64,000 nt of DNA from Liolophura sinensis (taxonomy: Eukaryota > Mollusca > Polyplacophora > Chitonida > Chitonidae), in NCBI RefSeq assembly GCF_032854445.1, contig NC_088304.1:18019850-18083849 (forward strand), read 5' to 3'. The notes beneath the pieces were generated by a model. It searched no databases. It had not been told where the DNA came from and saw only the letters and a list, made by a program, of their open reading frames with translations. Positions 22,508-36,434 of this stretch are shown here, one piece after another (position 1 is the stretch's first letter; each line of letters begins with the position of its first letter). The position numbers were made by a program, and so were the translations under genes.

Positions 22508-22585
22508 TAAGGTATACTCTTCTTCTTTAAGGTATATAGTGCCAGTGGAACTACTCTTCTTTAAGGTATACAGTGCCAGTGGAAC
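22508..22585. repeat. Short two-copy tandem repeat
   Basis: CTTCTTTAAGGTATAYAGTG followed by CCAGTGGAAC occurs twice in a row with small length differences. Confidence 0.7.
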
Positions 22586-22768
22586 CGGTACATTGCTCTG
22601 GATCCTGAGTATATTCCGGTTTGCCGAAATGCCCAAAGCAGATTTTGAATGACGAATATAGATATGTTTAGCTTATTTAAGCAACAATTAAACGATTCAT
22701 CGATTAACCGAGAGACTAACTCATTAATTAGCTGGCTGGCTTCCTGGCTGGGTGGCTGGGTGGCTTTA

Positions 22769-22876
22769 TACAGATGGACGTATGGACGTACGGACGTACG
22801 GATTTACGGATGGATGGATGGACGGACGGACGGACCGATGGATGAACTGGTAGGTTGGTTGATTGATTGATTGATT
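22769..22876. repeat. GGAC/GGAT/GATT simple repeats
   Basis: Runs of GGACGTAC, GGATGGAT, GGACGGAC and then GATTGATTGATTGATT. Slippage-type low-complexity DNA. Confidence 0.8.
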
Positions 22877-23274
22877 AACTAATATAATGGAGATTGCTTC
22901 CTCATTTCTCAAATATGTAATGAAATTTACTTATCTTCATTAAACATATAGAATAGGCTATATATAGAAGTCGAACTATAAAATATACTATTGGCGTAAA
23001 TTATATGACATTAAAAAATTTAGGGGACCTTTAAAACGGAAGAAATCCAGTGCATTGAGGTTAAAGGGAAACGGGTAACTAGCGAACAGGGAGATTTGTT
23101 CCTTTTAAGTCTGTGTATACACATGTCAGCTCTCGGCTTACAAGCCCTCCTGTACCAGTTTCCCCTACAAACTTCCCTGAAACATGTATTGTCTTTCCAA
23201 GCCATCTTCCGTCCAGCAGACACGCGGGTGAGATTCACGTGTCTAGTGTGACCATGGTGATGTACAAAGACCAA
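22877..23274. other. Nothing recognised
   Basis: No SINE, tandem array or supported exon. Confidence 0.4.
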
Positions 23275-23390
23275 GGACCCATTCCACAAACACTGATGGG
23301 GAGGTGGGGCACAAAGTTTCAATTTTTAAGACCCAAAAGTAAGCTTTAAATTTTGACTTAAGTCAGAAATGGCTTTGTGGAATCGGCCCC
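23275..23390. mobile_element. GGGGCC fold-back element
   Basis: GGACCCATTCCACAAA at the left end pairs with TTTGTGGAATCGGCCCC at the right end. The interior has TTTTGACTTAAGTCAGAAAT, itself containing a TGACTTAAGTCA palindrome. Same class as 788-898 and 48166-48291. Confidence 0.55.
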
Positions 23391-23799
23391 TGAAAACTAC
23401 CCGATCCAGAGGAAGCCGTTTATGGAAGCGTACTAACACACAAAATGTGCTTTATAACATTTTTGGGCGGGGGTGGTGGGAGGTGGGGGGTGGGGGGATA
23501 GTTACACTAAACTTCGGGACCGGGTGGTAGTAGAGAGGTATGGTGAAAGGTATAGCGATTTCAACCGCTAAGGCACACCCGGTCACAGTCTTAGAGTTGG
23601 GATTTCTGGACGTTCCCCTCCCCCCTAAGGGCCTGCTTACAATAAGTGGTCCTTGAAGATCATTCTGTCTGCCATCAAAATGGAGTGCCTGTCTCTTAGT
23701 TTCCCATGGGTACACAAATTTAATCTTCCCATAAAAATGTCCGCCATTTTACAACCGAAAAAGTTTTGAGAACAAGAAGATAAGAAACAAATACAATAC
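23391..23799. other. G-rich/C-rich patch, no gene
   Basis: GGGCGGGGGTGGTGGGAGGT GGGGGGTGGGGGG (23465-23498) is a guanine-rich tract that could form quadruplexes. The rest is unassigned. Confidence 0.45.
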
Positions 23800-24416
23800 T
23801 CTTCGTGTTTCCACCCACTATAATAAATACAACAAGCATCGTGTTTCCACCCACTATAATAAATACAACAAGCATCGTGTTTCAACCCACCATTATAAAT
23901 ACAACAAGAATCGTGTTTCCACCCACTATAATAAATACAACAAGCATCGTGTTTCCACCCACTATAATAAATACAACACGCTTCGTGTTTCCACCCACTA
24001 TAATAAATATAACAAGCATCGTGTTTCCACCCACCATTATAAATACAACAAGCATCGTTTTTCCACCCACTATAATAAATACAACAAGCATCGTGTTTCC
24101 ACCCATTATAATAAATACAAGAATCGTTTTTCCATCCACCATAATAAATACAACAAGAATCGTGTTTCCACCCGCTATAATAAATAAAAAAAGGATCGTG
24201 TTTCCATCCACCATAATAAATACAACAAGCTTCGTGTTTCCACCCACTATAATAAGTACACCAAGATTCGTGTTTCCATCCACCATAATAAATACAGCAA
24301 TGTACGTATTTCCACCCACCATAAAAAATACAGCAAGCATCGTGTTTCCACCCACCATAATAAAGACGCCAAGCATCGTGTTTCCTTCCGTAATAATAAT
24401 AAATACACCAAGCTTC
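23800..24416. repeat. 36-bp minisatellite built from a SINE-A 3' end, about 17 copies
   Basis: The unit is GTGTTTCCACCCACTATAAT then AAATACAACAAGCATC, 36 bp. Its first half matches SINE-A GGTTTCCACCCACCATAAT and its second half resembles the AATAAATA tail. The right edge runs directly into an authentic SINE-A 3' end (24417). Both strands stay open by period (206 and 194 codons; plus unit FPPTIINTTSIV); this is not evidence of a protein. Confidence 0.9.
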
Positions 24417-24486
24417 GCACCATAATGCTGATCACCGTCGTGTAAGTGAAATATTCTTGACTCCAATTAAATTAATAAATAAATAC
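24417..24486 (+). repeat. SINE-A 3' end at the array edge
   Basis: CACCATAATGCTGATCACCG TCGTGTAAGTGAAATATTCT then an AATTAAATTAATAAATAAAT tail. After the tail, CACCAAGATTCGT repeats array words, so the element and array are continuous. Confidence 0.75.
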
Positions 24487-26329
<1,843 letters not shown>

Positions 26330-26830
26330 CGGCAGAATTTCATGATGGCGTCATTGCCGACGAGATTTTCTCATAGGCGTCCTGACATTGTCTTTGTTGA
26401 CAGGTTTACGAGTGGTGTCACTACCCACAAAGTTTCCAGACAGCATCCCATAATGTTTACCTATGGCGTCATTTCCGAAAAAGTGTTCATTATACCGACA
26501 AGGTTTAAATGTTAAAGTGTAAAAGGTTTTTTCACAACATCATTACAAACAAGGTTTTATGAGAACATCAGTAGCTAAAAGGTTTCCTTTCAAAGGGTCA
26601 ATTTCGAAACGTTTTCTTAACTGCGTCACCACCGACATTTGAAGATTCCTGGCAATATCTTTGAAGAAATATATATCTGTTAGTTTCAGTATCAAAACAG
26701 ATTAAAGATGACAAAAGTTTCGGCACAATGTAAGGACACAATTTTCTAAGAACATCATTACCAGAAAGATTTTCTTAGAACGTCTTTACCTACAAGACTT
26801 TCTGTTCTTCTGATAACACCTTTCAAAACA
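26330..26830. repeat. Ancient degenerate tandem repeat, about 28-30 bp
   Basis: Loose variants of AACATCATTACCGACAAGGTTTTCTGAG recur (for example GCGTCATTGCCGACGAGATT, ATCATTACAAACAAGG, ATCATTACCAGAAAGATTTT, CGTCTTTACCTACAAGACTT). Decay is heavy and copy borders are unclear. Confidence 0.5.
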
Positions 26831-27606
26831 GGCTTTCCGTCAGTTTTGGTGCCGACAAAATACCCGACAACGTCATACATTACCGACGTGTTCCGTCATA
26901 ACCTTGTGACATTACATGTATGAGAAGTACGGAACCTCGCGTACACAGAGACCGGTTTTACAATGGTAAGCACACATATTACCGGTGAAATCCGGTCACT
27001 TTGCCTGAGTTAGAGATTTATTCCGACTGTTTAAGATATATGCTAAAAAAGTACCAACGTACACGCCCATTAGCACCTCTGCTTAATTGGAATTAAGTAA
27101 AAACAAAAGCAGTGAAGTTAGTTTTTTATTTGACATTACTGGTCTAGAATTACTTAAAAATACCGTGCTGTCATCACATTTAATATACAATCTCATTAAA
27201 ACTGTGCGAAGGGACACGGTCTGGGGGATGCTTAGTCCACCAGCAGGATGTGCCTGGCGTAAAATTGCTTCAAGCCCATTCACCATTATGTCTCCACTAA
27301 GTATACTAATGGGCATTACCCCAAGTGGAGGCCCCAGGGGCCCGTTTTACGATGCAATCACATTTTGCTCCTGACGCATGTTAACACACAGTGCAGAGAT
27401 ACGCCACTATGGTTACGCATCGCTGTAACGGCTTGGTAGGCCTTTCTCCTTGAGTAAAGAATCTTTATCATAAAAAAGATTTTTCAGTTAAACTTTTCCA
27501 TGAAAACCAAAAGTATCAGCTATTATTGTCCTACACGTTACGGCCAGTAAAGTGAAGCCTTGGTGACTTTAATCGCGACCAATCACAACATTCCTCACAA
27601 TCTTAA
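26831..27606. other. Unassigned, with one dispersed word and a possible fold-back
   Basis: GATGCTTAGTCCACCAG (27227-27243) recurs exactly at 63537-63553. From about 27329, GGGGCCCGTTTTACGATGC and a distant GCATCGCTGTAACGGC form weak inverted ends (to about 27432). No gene. Confidence 0.4.
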
Positions 27607-30600
27607 ATTGTGACAGTTCTATAGTATGGTGCTCTCACGGACCACACGGTGGCGTGTGAAAGTGCTCTGTGGTGACAGTTTTATAGTATGGTGCTCTCAA
27701 TGACCATACGGTGTCGTGTGAAAGTGCTCTGTTCTGACAGTTCTATAGCATGGTGCTCTCACTAACCACGTGATGTCGTATGAAAGTGCTCTGTGGTGAC
27801 AGTTCTTTTGTATGGTGATCTCACTGACCACATGGTGTCGTGTGAAAGTGCTCTGTGGTGACAGTTCTATAGCATGGTGCTCTCACTGACCACGTGATGG
27901 CGTGTGAAAGTGCTCTGTGGTGACAGTTCTTTTGTATGGTGCTCTCACTGACCATGTGGTGTAGAGTGAAAGTGCTCTGTGGTGACAGTTCTATAGCATG
28001 GTGCTCTCACTGACCATGTTGGTGTAGAGTGAAAGTGCTCTGTGGTGACAGTTCTATAGCATGGTGCTCTCACTGACCACGTGATGGCGTGTGAAAGTGC
28101 TCTGTGGTGACAGTTCTATAGTATGGTGCTCTCACTGACCACATGGTGTCGTGTGAAAGTGCTCTGTGGTGACAGTTCTATAGCGTGGTGCTGTCACTGA
28201 CCACGTGATGTCGTGTGAAAGTGCTCTGTGGTGACAGTTCTATAGCATGGTGCTCTCACTGACCACGTGATGTCGTGTGAAAGTGCTCTGTGGTGACAGT
28301 TCTTTTGTATTGTACTCTCACTGATCACACGGTGTCGTGTGAAAGTGCTCTGTGGTGACTGTTCTTTTGTATGGTGCTCTCACTGACCACATGGTGTTGT
28401 GTGAAAGTGCTCTGTGGTGACAGTTCTATAATATGGTGCTCTCAATGACCACATGGTGTCGTGTGAAAGTGCTCTGTGGTGACTGTTCTTTTGTATGGTG
28501 TTTTCATTGACCACATGGTGTCGTGTGAAAGTGCTCTGTGGTGACAGTTCTATAGCATGGTGCTCTCACTGACCACGTGGTGTCGTGTAAAAGTGCGCTG
28601 TGGTGACTGTTCTTTTGTATGCTGTTCTCATTGACCACATGGTGTCGTGTGAAAGTGCTCTGTGGTTACAGTTCTTTTGAATGGTGCTCTCATTGACCAC
28701 GTGATGTCGTGTGAAAGTGCTCTGTGGTGACAGTTCTTTTGAATGGTACTCTCACTGACCACACGGTGTCGTGTGAAAGTGCTCCGTGGTGACAGTTCTA
28801 TAGTATGGTGCTCTCACTGACCACATGGTGTCGTGTAAAAGTGCTCTGTGGTGACTATTCTTTTGTATGGTGTTCTCATTGACCACATGGTGTCGTGTGA
28901 AAGTGCTCTGTGGTTACAGTTCTATAGTATGGTGCTTTCACTGACCACGTGGTGTCGTGTGAAAGTGCTCTTTGGTGACAGTTCTTCAGTATGGTGCTCT
29001 CATTGACCACATGGTGCTGTGCGATAGTGCTCTGTGGTGACAGTTCTTTAGTATGGTGCTCTCGCTGACCACGTGGTGTCGTGTGAAAGTGTGCTGTGGT
29101 GACTGTTCTTTTGTATGCTGTTCTCATTAACCACATGGTGTCGTGTGAAACTGCTCTGTGGTGACAGTTCTATAGTATATGCTCTCACTGACCACATGGT
29201 GTCGTGTGAAAGTGCTCTGTGGTGACTGTTCTTTTGTATGGTGTTCTCATTGATCACATGGTGTCGTGTGAAAGTGCTCTGTAGTGACAGTTCTATAGTA
29301 TGGTGCTCTCACTTACCACGTGGTGTCGTGTGAAAGTGCTCTGTGGTGACTGTTCTTTTGTATGGTGTTCTTATTGACCACATGGTGTCGTGTAAAAGTG
29401 CTCTGTGGTGACAGTTCTATAGTATGGTGCTTTCACTGACCACGTGGTGTCGTGTGAAAGTGCTCTGTGGTGACAGTTCTTCAGTATGGTGCTCTCATTG
29501 ACCACATGGTACCGTGTGAAAGTGCTCTATGGTGACAGTTCTTTAGTATGGTGCTCTCACTGACCACGTGGTGTCGTGTGAAAGTGCTCTGTGGTGACAG
29601 TTCTTTTGTATGGTGCTCTCACTGACCACATGGTGTCGTGTGAAAGTGCTCTGTGGTGACAGTTCTTTTGTTTGGTGTTCTCATTGACCACGTGATGTCG
29701 TGTGAAAGTGCGCTGTGGTGACAGTTCTATAGTATGGTGCTCTCACTGACCACGTGGTGTCGTGTGAAAGTGCACTGTGGTGACAGTTCTATAGTATGGT
29801 GCTCTCACTGACCACATGTTGTCGTGTGAAAGTGCTCTGTGGTGACAGTTCTATAGTATGGTGCTCTCACTGACCACGTGGTGTCGTGTGAAAGTGCTCT
29901 GTGGTGACAGTTCTATAGTATGGTGTTCTCATTGACCACGTGATGTCGTGTGAAAGTGCTCTGTGGTGACAGTTCTATAGTATGCTGCTCTCAATGACCA
30001 CGTGGTGTCGCGTGAAAGTGCTCTGTGGTGACAGTTCTATAGTATGGTGCTCTCACTGACCACATGGTGTCGTGTAAAAGTGCTCTGTGGTGACAGTTCT
30101 ATAGTATGGTGCTCTCACTGACCACGTGGTATCGTGTGAAAGTGCTCTGTGGTGACAGTTCTATAGTATGGTGCTCTCACTGACCACGTGATGTCGTGTG
30201 AAAGTGCTCTGTGGTGACAGTTCTATAGTATGGTGCTCTCACTGACCACGTGATGTCGTGTGAAAGTGCACTGTGGTGACGGTTCTATAGTATGGTTCTA
30301 TAGTAACTGACCACATGTTGTCGTGTGAAAGTGCTCTGTGGTGACAGTTCTATAGTATGGTGCTCTCACTGACCACATGTTGTCGTGTGAAAGTGCTCTG
30401 TGGTGACAGTTCTATAGTATGGTGTTCTCATTGACCACGTGATGTCGTGTGAAAGTGCTCTGTGGTGACAGTTCTATAGTATGCTGCTCTCAATGACCAC
30501 GTGGTATCGTGTGAAAGTGCTCTGTGGTGACAGTTCTATAGTATGGTGCTCTCACTGACCACGTGGTGTCGTGTGAAAGTGCTCTGTGGTGACAGTTCTA

Positions 30601-31148
30601 TAGTATGGTGTTCTCACTGACCACGTGGTGTCGTGTGAAAGTGTGCTGTGGTGACAGTTCTTTTGTATGCTGTTCTCAATGACCACGTGGTATCGTGTGA
30701 AAGTGATCTGTGGTGACAGTTCTATAGTATGGTGCTCTCACTGACCACGTGGTGTCGTGTGAAAGTGCACTGTGGTGACAGTTCTATAGTATGGTGCTCT
30801 CACTGACCACATGTTGTCGTGTGAAAGTGCTCTGTGGTGACAGTTCTATAGTATGGTGCTCTCACTGACCACATGTTGTCGTGTGAAAGTGCTCTGTGGT
30901 GACAGTTCTATAGTATGGTGTTCTCATTGACCACGTGATGTCGTGTGAAAGTGCTCTGTGGTGACAGTTCTATAGTATGCTGCTCTCAATGACCACGTGG
31001 TATCGTGTGAAAGTGCTCTGTGGTGACAGTTCTATAGTATGGTGCTCTCACTGACCACGTGGTGTCGTGTGAAAGTGCTCTGTGGTGACAGTTCTATAGT
31101 ATGGTGTTCTCACTGACCACATGTTGTCGTGTGAAAGTGCTCTGTGGT
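27607..31148. repeat. 62-bp minisatellite, about 57 copies, with 8-mer higher-order repeat
   Basis: The monomer is TGTGGTGACAGTTCTATAGT, then ATGGTGCTCTCACTGACCAC, then GTGGTGTCGTGTGAAAGTGC TC. Two monomer classes differ at TTCTATAGTA versus TTCTTTTGTA; the TTTT class is common on the left and nearly absent on the right. On the right, the marker TGGTGTTCTCATTG recurs at 29921, 30420 and 30916, spacing 499 and 496 bp, which is eight monomers. Many monomers contain ACCACGTGGT, a palindrome with an E-box core CACGTG. Frames on the minus strand (28876-29257) are by-products. Confidence 0.97.
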
Positions 31149-33420
31149 TTACGGACGTCCAGTTTCCATGGCATCATCTTACACATCACATGATTCAGCA
31201 TGTCACCGCTTTTTTATGAACTGCACAATAAGTTTATTGACTTAAATGAAGTTTTTTTTTCTTTTGACCCTCCTACATATAGGGTTAAAAGCAATACCGA
31301 CATAGTAGTAAATCCAGCACAGCCACCTCAGGTTTAAAAGCCAGTATTGACTCAGAAAGAACTATGCACAAAGTTCCAAAACCACCTAATAACATGATGG
31401 AAAGCGTTTATGACTTAATAAGGGAAAGACAGGGTCTAAACGGAAAAAAAAAATCCTCAGCAATTCTTACGCATTTGGAAAATATCCCGGATGGTGGGTT
31501 TAAAATAAGTCGACTTGATTTAAGGGTGCAAATCGTACAGAGCGATTTTTTGGAATAGCATTGCAATCAGATTTCTGTCTTAAGAAATTTTTCGTTTTTT
31601 TGCAGAATGAGATATTTTCATATCTAGAATTTTTATTATCATTCACATACAATAATGCTATAGTAATTTTACCGACACCATCGTCGACATTTAATATTTA
31701 CCGACATTTCAGTATAAATATATAAATTCCATCCATATTTGTTGCATCAATTTGACTTGATATCTCTATACTGTGTTTAATTCTAAGCACTACGGAAGTG
31801 CCCTTTTGTTAATACTTCTGAAAAATGCGCGTACACTCTAAAAAGTAATCTGTTAAACTTAACATCTTCATATGTTTTCTGAGTGATGCTAGAATAAATT
31901 TTTAAAATAAAATATAATAATATTCTGTTAGAATAACAGAACAAGTCTGTCATGTAAAGCATAATAGTTTGTAGCAATAACAGAATCTGTTAAGCTGTCA
32001 CTCTGTGAACATAGTATCCCTTCAGTTTAACACATCAGTGTTTAGCGTGTACGTTAAGTTGATCAGAAAAATGCGCCGGTTGAAATTGTGCGCAGTCAAG
32101 CATACCTCGGTAGGTAAACAATCAAAATGACAAATGTAATCTGATGGCATGTGTGGGCTTCCATAAGAAGTTAATTGTGCTCCGGGTATTTCAGGTGCCA
32201 GGTGCCGGCACAAAAAGTAGCAGAACGAATGTCAAGATCAGGTTTTACAACTATCCACGTGCACATCAGTTCATGTCTTCCCGGATACCTGTGGGAAACC
32301 AGCATCCAAAATTAGACACCTCACAGCCAAATTAACTCAGAAAACACTCTGGTAAAACTTGTAACAAAAGTTATCTAGATCGTTATCAATATTCAGAGCA
32401 TCTTACGATGATTTTAAAAATAAGGCGTTCTGGATTCGAAGAAAACCATTTTACTGAAAATCATATAAGTAAAATATGTTAGTTATTTTGTTCTCGCGGT
32501 TTAGCCATGGTAATCATCTGTCAAACCGGAAATGAACTTTACAATTACTTTATGAATAAATTCTGCTGTTCATTTGACATTCCGATCGTCGATAATATCG
32601 AAGTATTCTCCGGAGTGTGTATAAGACATTGTGTTCAAAAGGTGTAATTTTTATTCCTTGACTATTTCAAATTGACTTAAGTTTTTGTCCCTTTTTTATC
32701 TTATTTTGTCACTGTTGCGTCATTCTTGAATGAAAATAATGTGTTGGGACATTAGTAATGGCTATACCTTTTTTTCCTTATATTTTCCAACCCCCTGAGC
32801 ATCTTTACAAAAGGTGATTAATTATGTCAATTTTCGTCTTAACCCGCAAAGTTTTGTTTCAACAGTGATGTATACAATATAATGCCATTATAGGGATATT
32901 CTGCTTTTGTTTTTGCATTTATTTTATTTTGATATACATGTATATATAATTTTTTGTTAGCTAATGGGCAATCCAAGCTTTATACAGCACAAAGAAAAAA
33001 AATGACACTCAGGGATTTATCCTGACATTTGTGTGTTATGCGTGACTTGTTATTAATAGTAGCTTACCTTGTTTTTTATGTGTCTTTCGGGCGAAATGCT
33101 TATGTAAAAATAGACAATACGAAATGCTGATACTTTCAGTGAGTAGGTAGCCTCTTTTCATGCCACGGGGCAAACATGATGCATATGTGTCTTATTTTTT
33201 GCTTAGAGCTCAGTTCGTTTGAGCATAAAATTATGATTTATAATTAGATGAAACCGCAAAAATTAATTACAAAAAGTGAAGAAGAAAAAAAATAATGTTT
33301 AAATTGACATAGGTATTTGGGTGACTGGAGATTTGCTCAGTATTCATGCAATGATTTTATTACATAACAAAGTTTACAAAGATGTCTTCCGTCATGATGT
33401 GTCAGTGCTATTTTAATTTT
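31149..33420. other. AT-rich unique sequence, no supported gene
   Basis: Frames of about 60 codons occur at 31364-31558, 32022-32213 and 32144-32335 but none has a domain or splice context. No SINE was recognised in this 2.3 kb. Confidence 0.45.
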
Positions 33421-33640
33421 AGTTGATTGTTGTTAATCGCCATACTCAAGAATTCTTCACTTATATGATTGGTATAATGGGTGAAGGAAACCGCAATTCT
33501 TAGTGTAAACCACCGACTTCTGGCAAGTCAGTGACCCACATTCCCATGCGTGACACAGATATATGCACACCGTATTGACAAGTGACCTTCTGCGCAAACG
33601 GCCACATGGGCCTCGTTGACTGCTTGGTGTGTACACAGAA
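33421..33640 (-). repeat. Repeat-D copy, longest in window
   Basis: Order of blocks: CCATACTCAAGAATTCTTCA, GGTATAATGGGTGAAGGAAA, GTAAACCACCGACTTCTGGC, AAGTCAGTGACCCACATTCC, GACACAGATATATGCACACC, GGCCACATGGGCCTCGTTGA. It serves as the reference for the decayed copies. Confidence 0.6.
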
Positions 33641-33960
33641 AACCTGAAAATTTGGTACAAATTAATCAACTTAAAAATTCCACTCATTTTCCGATCACGT
33701 AAAACAGTCAGTGTGTCGCTGACCACACAGTATTAGACACTATTGGCAACCTGGTTGAGGAAGTTCGATTTTGACTTTGGGTTCTTCACTGAAGAAAATT
33801 GCATTCGCATGTAACTTTTGAAGTATTATATGGTTACTCAGTGTTACCCGGCTCTCACTCGCTATTTGCGGAGCCTTGGTGACAATGAGCGGTCGACGAA
33901 TGTTCGAATGTAAGCGGGCCTTTCGTTGAAGACCATTTGACTTACATCAATATGGCGCGC

Positions 33961-34100
33961 AAAGTATGTACGTCACACATGGGAAAGTTCGTCAGCAACC
34001 TGCCAAATTTTGGTGGTTTTCCCCACGGATTAAACTGAATGGCTATAGTATAAGTGAAAATTTCTTCAGTGTGACGTCAGCCAAATTAAACCTAAGTAAT
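33961..34100 (+). repeat. Repeat-D/SINE-A-like copy
   Basis: GTCACACATGGGAAAGTTCG TCAGCAACCTGCCAAATTTT, then GTGGTTTTCCCCACGG and AGTATAAGTGAAAATTTCTT CAGTGTGACG. It mixes Repeat-D and SINE-A words, so the two families probably share a 3' domain. Confidence 0.5.
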
Positions 34101-35410
34101 CCTTGTACAGGTATTATTTATTCAGACAACGAGGCCCAACTAGAGAGAACTGGGTACGAACCTGCCCAGTCACTGGTCAGGGACCCATCAGATGCAGTAA
34201 TTAAATTGACAGAATTTAAGACTTAAACAATAGCGCATCACCACAATCACAGTCATATATATCACGCCGACGTGTAGGACTACATGCGGGACCTATTTAT
34301 TAGTGGCTTGCAATTCCCACGAGACAAGAAGTCCTTCCTGATGTTCAATTTAAGGACATAAACCGCAAGCACTGATTAAGAAAGAATGCTCCAAAGAAAT
34401 GGTACACCTGGATGGATGTCTACCAATATACCCGTAGGCTAAGACATTTTTGCCACAAAAAAAGGCTACATTACACGTGCAAATGTATCGCCTCACAGCT
34501 GCTAAGATGACAAGGTAACGCCCGAAACAGTTCCAGAATATACCGCATGAATGCCCTGGGCTTCCAGGGCCCGAGCTATGCTGTTGTCTGGTATAGTGTA
34601 TTCTGGCTATCGGTAACATGCTCAGAGGTAATTCCCTTTAGTTTAGTTGTAGAACAGAGAGCAATGTTTCCAGTGGACATTGGTTCGAACCCGTAATCAA
34701 TGAAATCCAATGGACATTGGTTTACAGCCCGTAATCAATATTATTCTGTCGACTGGAGGATGAATAGAACAGCCATAGGGGGAGTGGGCGCCTTTTCGGC
34801 GGGCTTTAAAGGCCGGGCAAGGCTGGAATAGTAAGTGGCATCTTGACTTGCAAATTTAGGCTTTTTACGACTGTGTCGTACTTCGTCGTCATGCGTTTGT
34901 TATTGTGACGGTTTTTTCAGTTTTCATTTGTTTTAATGAAAAGACACGTGTTGCGTAAGCAATGATGCACCAGAATACGCAATGCATAACAATACACGGT
35001 TGTGCTTTCTTTTTGTATGCAAAACAATCTGACCATTCCAATGTTCTTGTAGAGCATTTGGCCAGAGAAATTATTATTGAAAATTGTACATATAGTTTAC
35101 ATATGTTTTTAAATGCTGTGTACACTCTGGATCAAGATGATCTCAAGGAAACGATTTATTATCTATTTTGCAGCTAATAAGACTAATCCCACAGACCTTC
35201 CCGCAGCTTTTCAACAGAAATATACATATAAAACTCTTTTTATATTCTAAACATTTATAAAATACAGAAGGATTTTGTGCTTAGCAAGAAACACTACATT
35301 GTGTCTAGATAACGCATGGGTATACGTCTATACTCTTTAAAATAAGGGGTAGAACGTGGGAACGTAGAACTCAAAACAAATTATAGACTGCTGGCATGAT
35401 AAACTATTAA
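34101..35410. other. No supported gene
   Basis: A local duplication, CCAATGGACATTGGTT and TCCAGTGGACATTGGTTCGA with CCCGTAATCAAT after each, lies at 34669-34740. Otherwise AT-rich and unassigned. Confidence 0.4.
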
Positions 35411-35503
35411 GAGCTGGACTTGAACTCTCAGCGACCGCACTGGTGAGAGGCTCCTGGGACATTGTGCTGCGCCAGCACGCTAACCATTTTGTCACTGGGG
35501 CAT
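35411..35503 (-). repeat. SINE-A head fragment
   Basis: GAGCTGGACTTGAACTCTCA GCGACCGCACTGGTGAGAGG then CTCCTGGGACATTGTGCTGC is the reverse of the SINE-A tRNA-like head. The 3' domain is absent. Confidence 0.8.
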
Positions 35504-36354
35504 CTATGCTCAAATAAGGTGAGGTAGTGAACCAAATAGAATTCAAATCATAGACACATCGGTACTCATAACCGGTTTGAGTTCATTTCAAAATTAGTAA
35601 TGGGAAAGTAGTAGGATGTGAGCATGCGTAAACCTGGAAGTTGGGGGCATAACTGGATTTCACGCATTATTCCTCTGTATAACTCAGCTTAAAAATAAAC
35701 ATTGTAAACAAGACTTTCATAGGTATGTAGTCTGTCTTCACACATCGCGATGACTAATGTGTAGTGGACTGTAAAAAAGTTGGAGGCAAATAGTTGAGAT
35801 ATGACACGATTTTAATTCCCATCACCTGCATGCTCATCATTGTTACACAAACACTTTACGTGCAAAAAGATGTAGCCCTCGAACTCGGTTCTGTGGAAAG
35901 AAAACCAAACTTACCGACAATCTGCATCTTATGTGGTTTTGTATTCATTTTTTTAAATAACGAGATTTGTTTTCTTACAACCGCAAATAATTTAAAAATC
36001 TTACATTGCGTGTCTAAGAGCATGTCTAAAGTTTTGCTCCCATAAGAGTGTTAAACAAAAGTAAGCTCAAAGAGTAAGATATTCTAACATATGATTCAGA
36101 GCTGTAAATATGAAAAACATTGTTATGTAAGACGTGCAAAATTTAAGCATGTTATGTTAGCATGGTTTGTAAAAATTTACGGCGCAACATCTGGTCACAT
36201 TTTTCCACATGTGTTTTTAATATATATGAACTTAATCCGTATTGTACTCTGTCTTAAACCACAGTCTGTCCGTATGCCTCCGTGCACATTCGAGCGTAAG
36301 TAAAAAAAAAACATTTTTTGTTTTTGCTTTTCTTTTCTTTGTTAAGTTCTTTTT
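35504..36354. other. No supported gene
   Basis: Lies downstream of the candidate first exon at 36357 on the minus strand, so it would be intron if that exon is real. Frames at 35794-36045 and 36091-36303 show no domain. Confidence 0.35.
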
Positions 36355-36356
36355 AC

Positions 36357-36434
36357 CTGCCTCTCTGGGAGAAAGGTGTTGTTCGAGCGGTGAGGGGCAA
36401 TGTTCAGCCTGGGGTACAGGTTGCCATTGGCCAT
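36357..36434 (-). CDS. Candidate first coding exon of an unknown gene
   Basis: ATG at 36434 sits in a good context (GTTAACATGGCC; A at -3, G at +4). It opens 26 codons, MANGNLYPRLNIAPH then RSNNTFLPERQ, that end exactly at CAG followed by GTAAAA, a usable phase-0 donor. The exon and its upstream 130 bp are much richer in GC and CpG than the flanks. I do not recognise the protein. The continuation would lie at lower coordinates; no partner exon was identified. Chance is a real alternative. Confidence 0.35.

Noticed and set aside
23805-24466. 206- and 194-codon proteins of FPPTIINTT-type repeats
   Set aside because: Open on both strands because of a 36-bp SINE-derived array.
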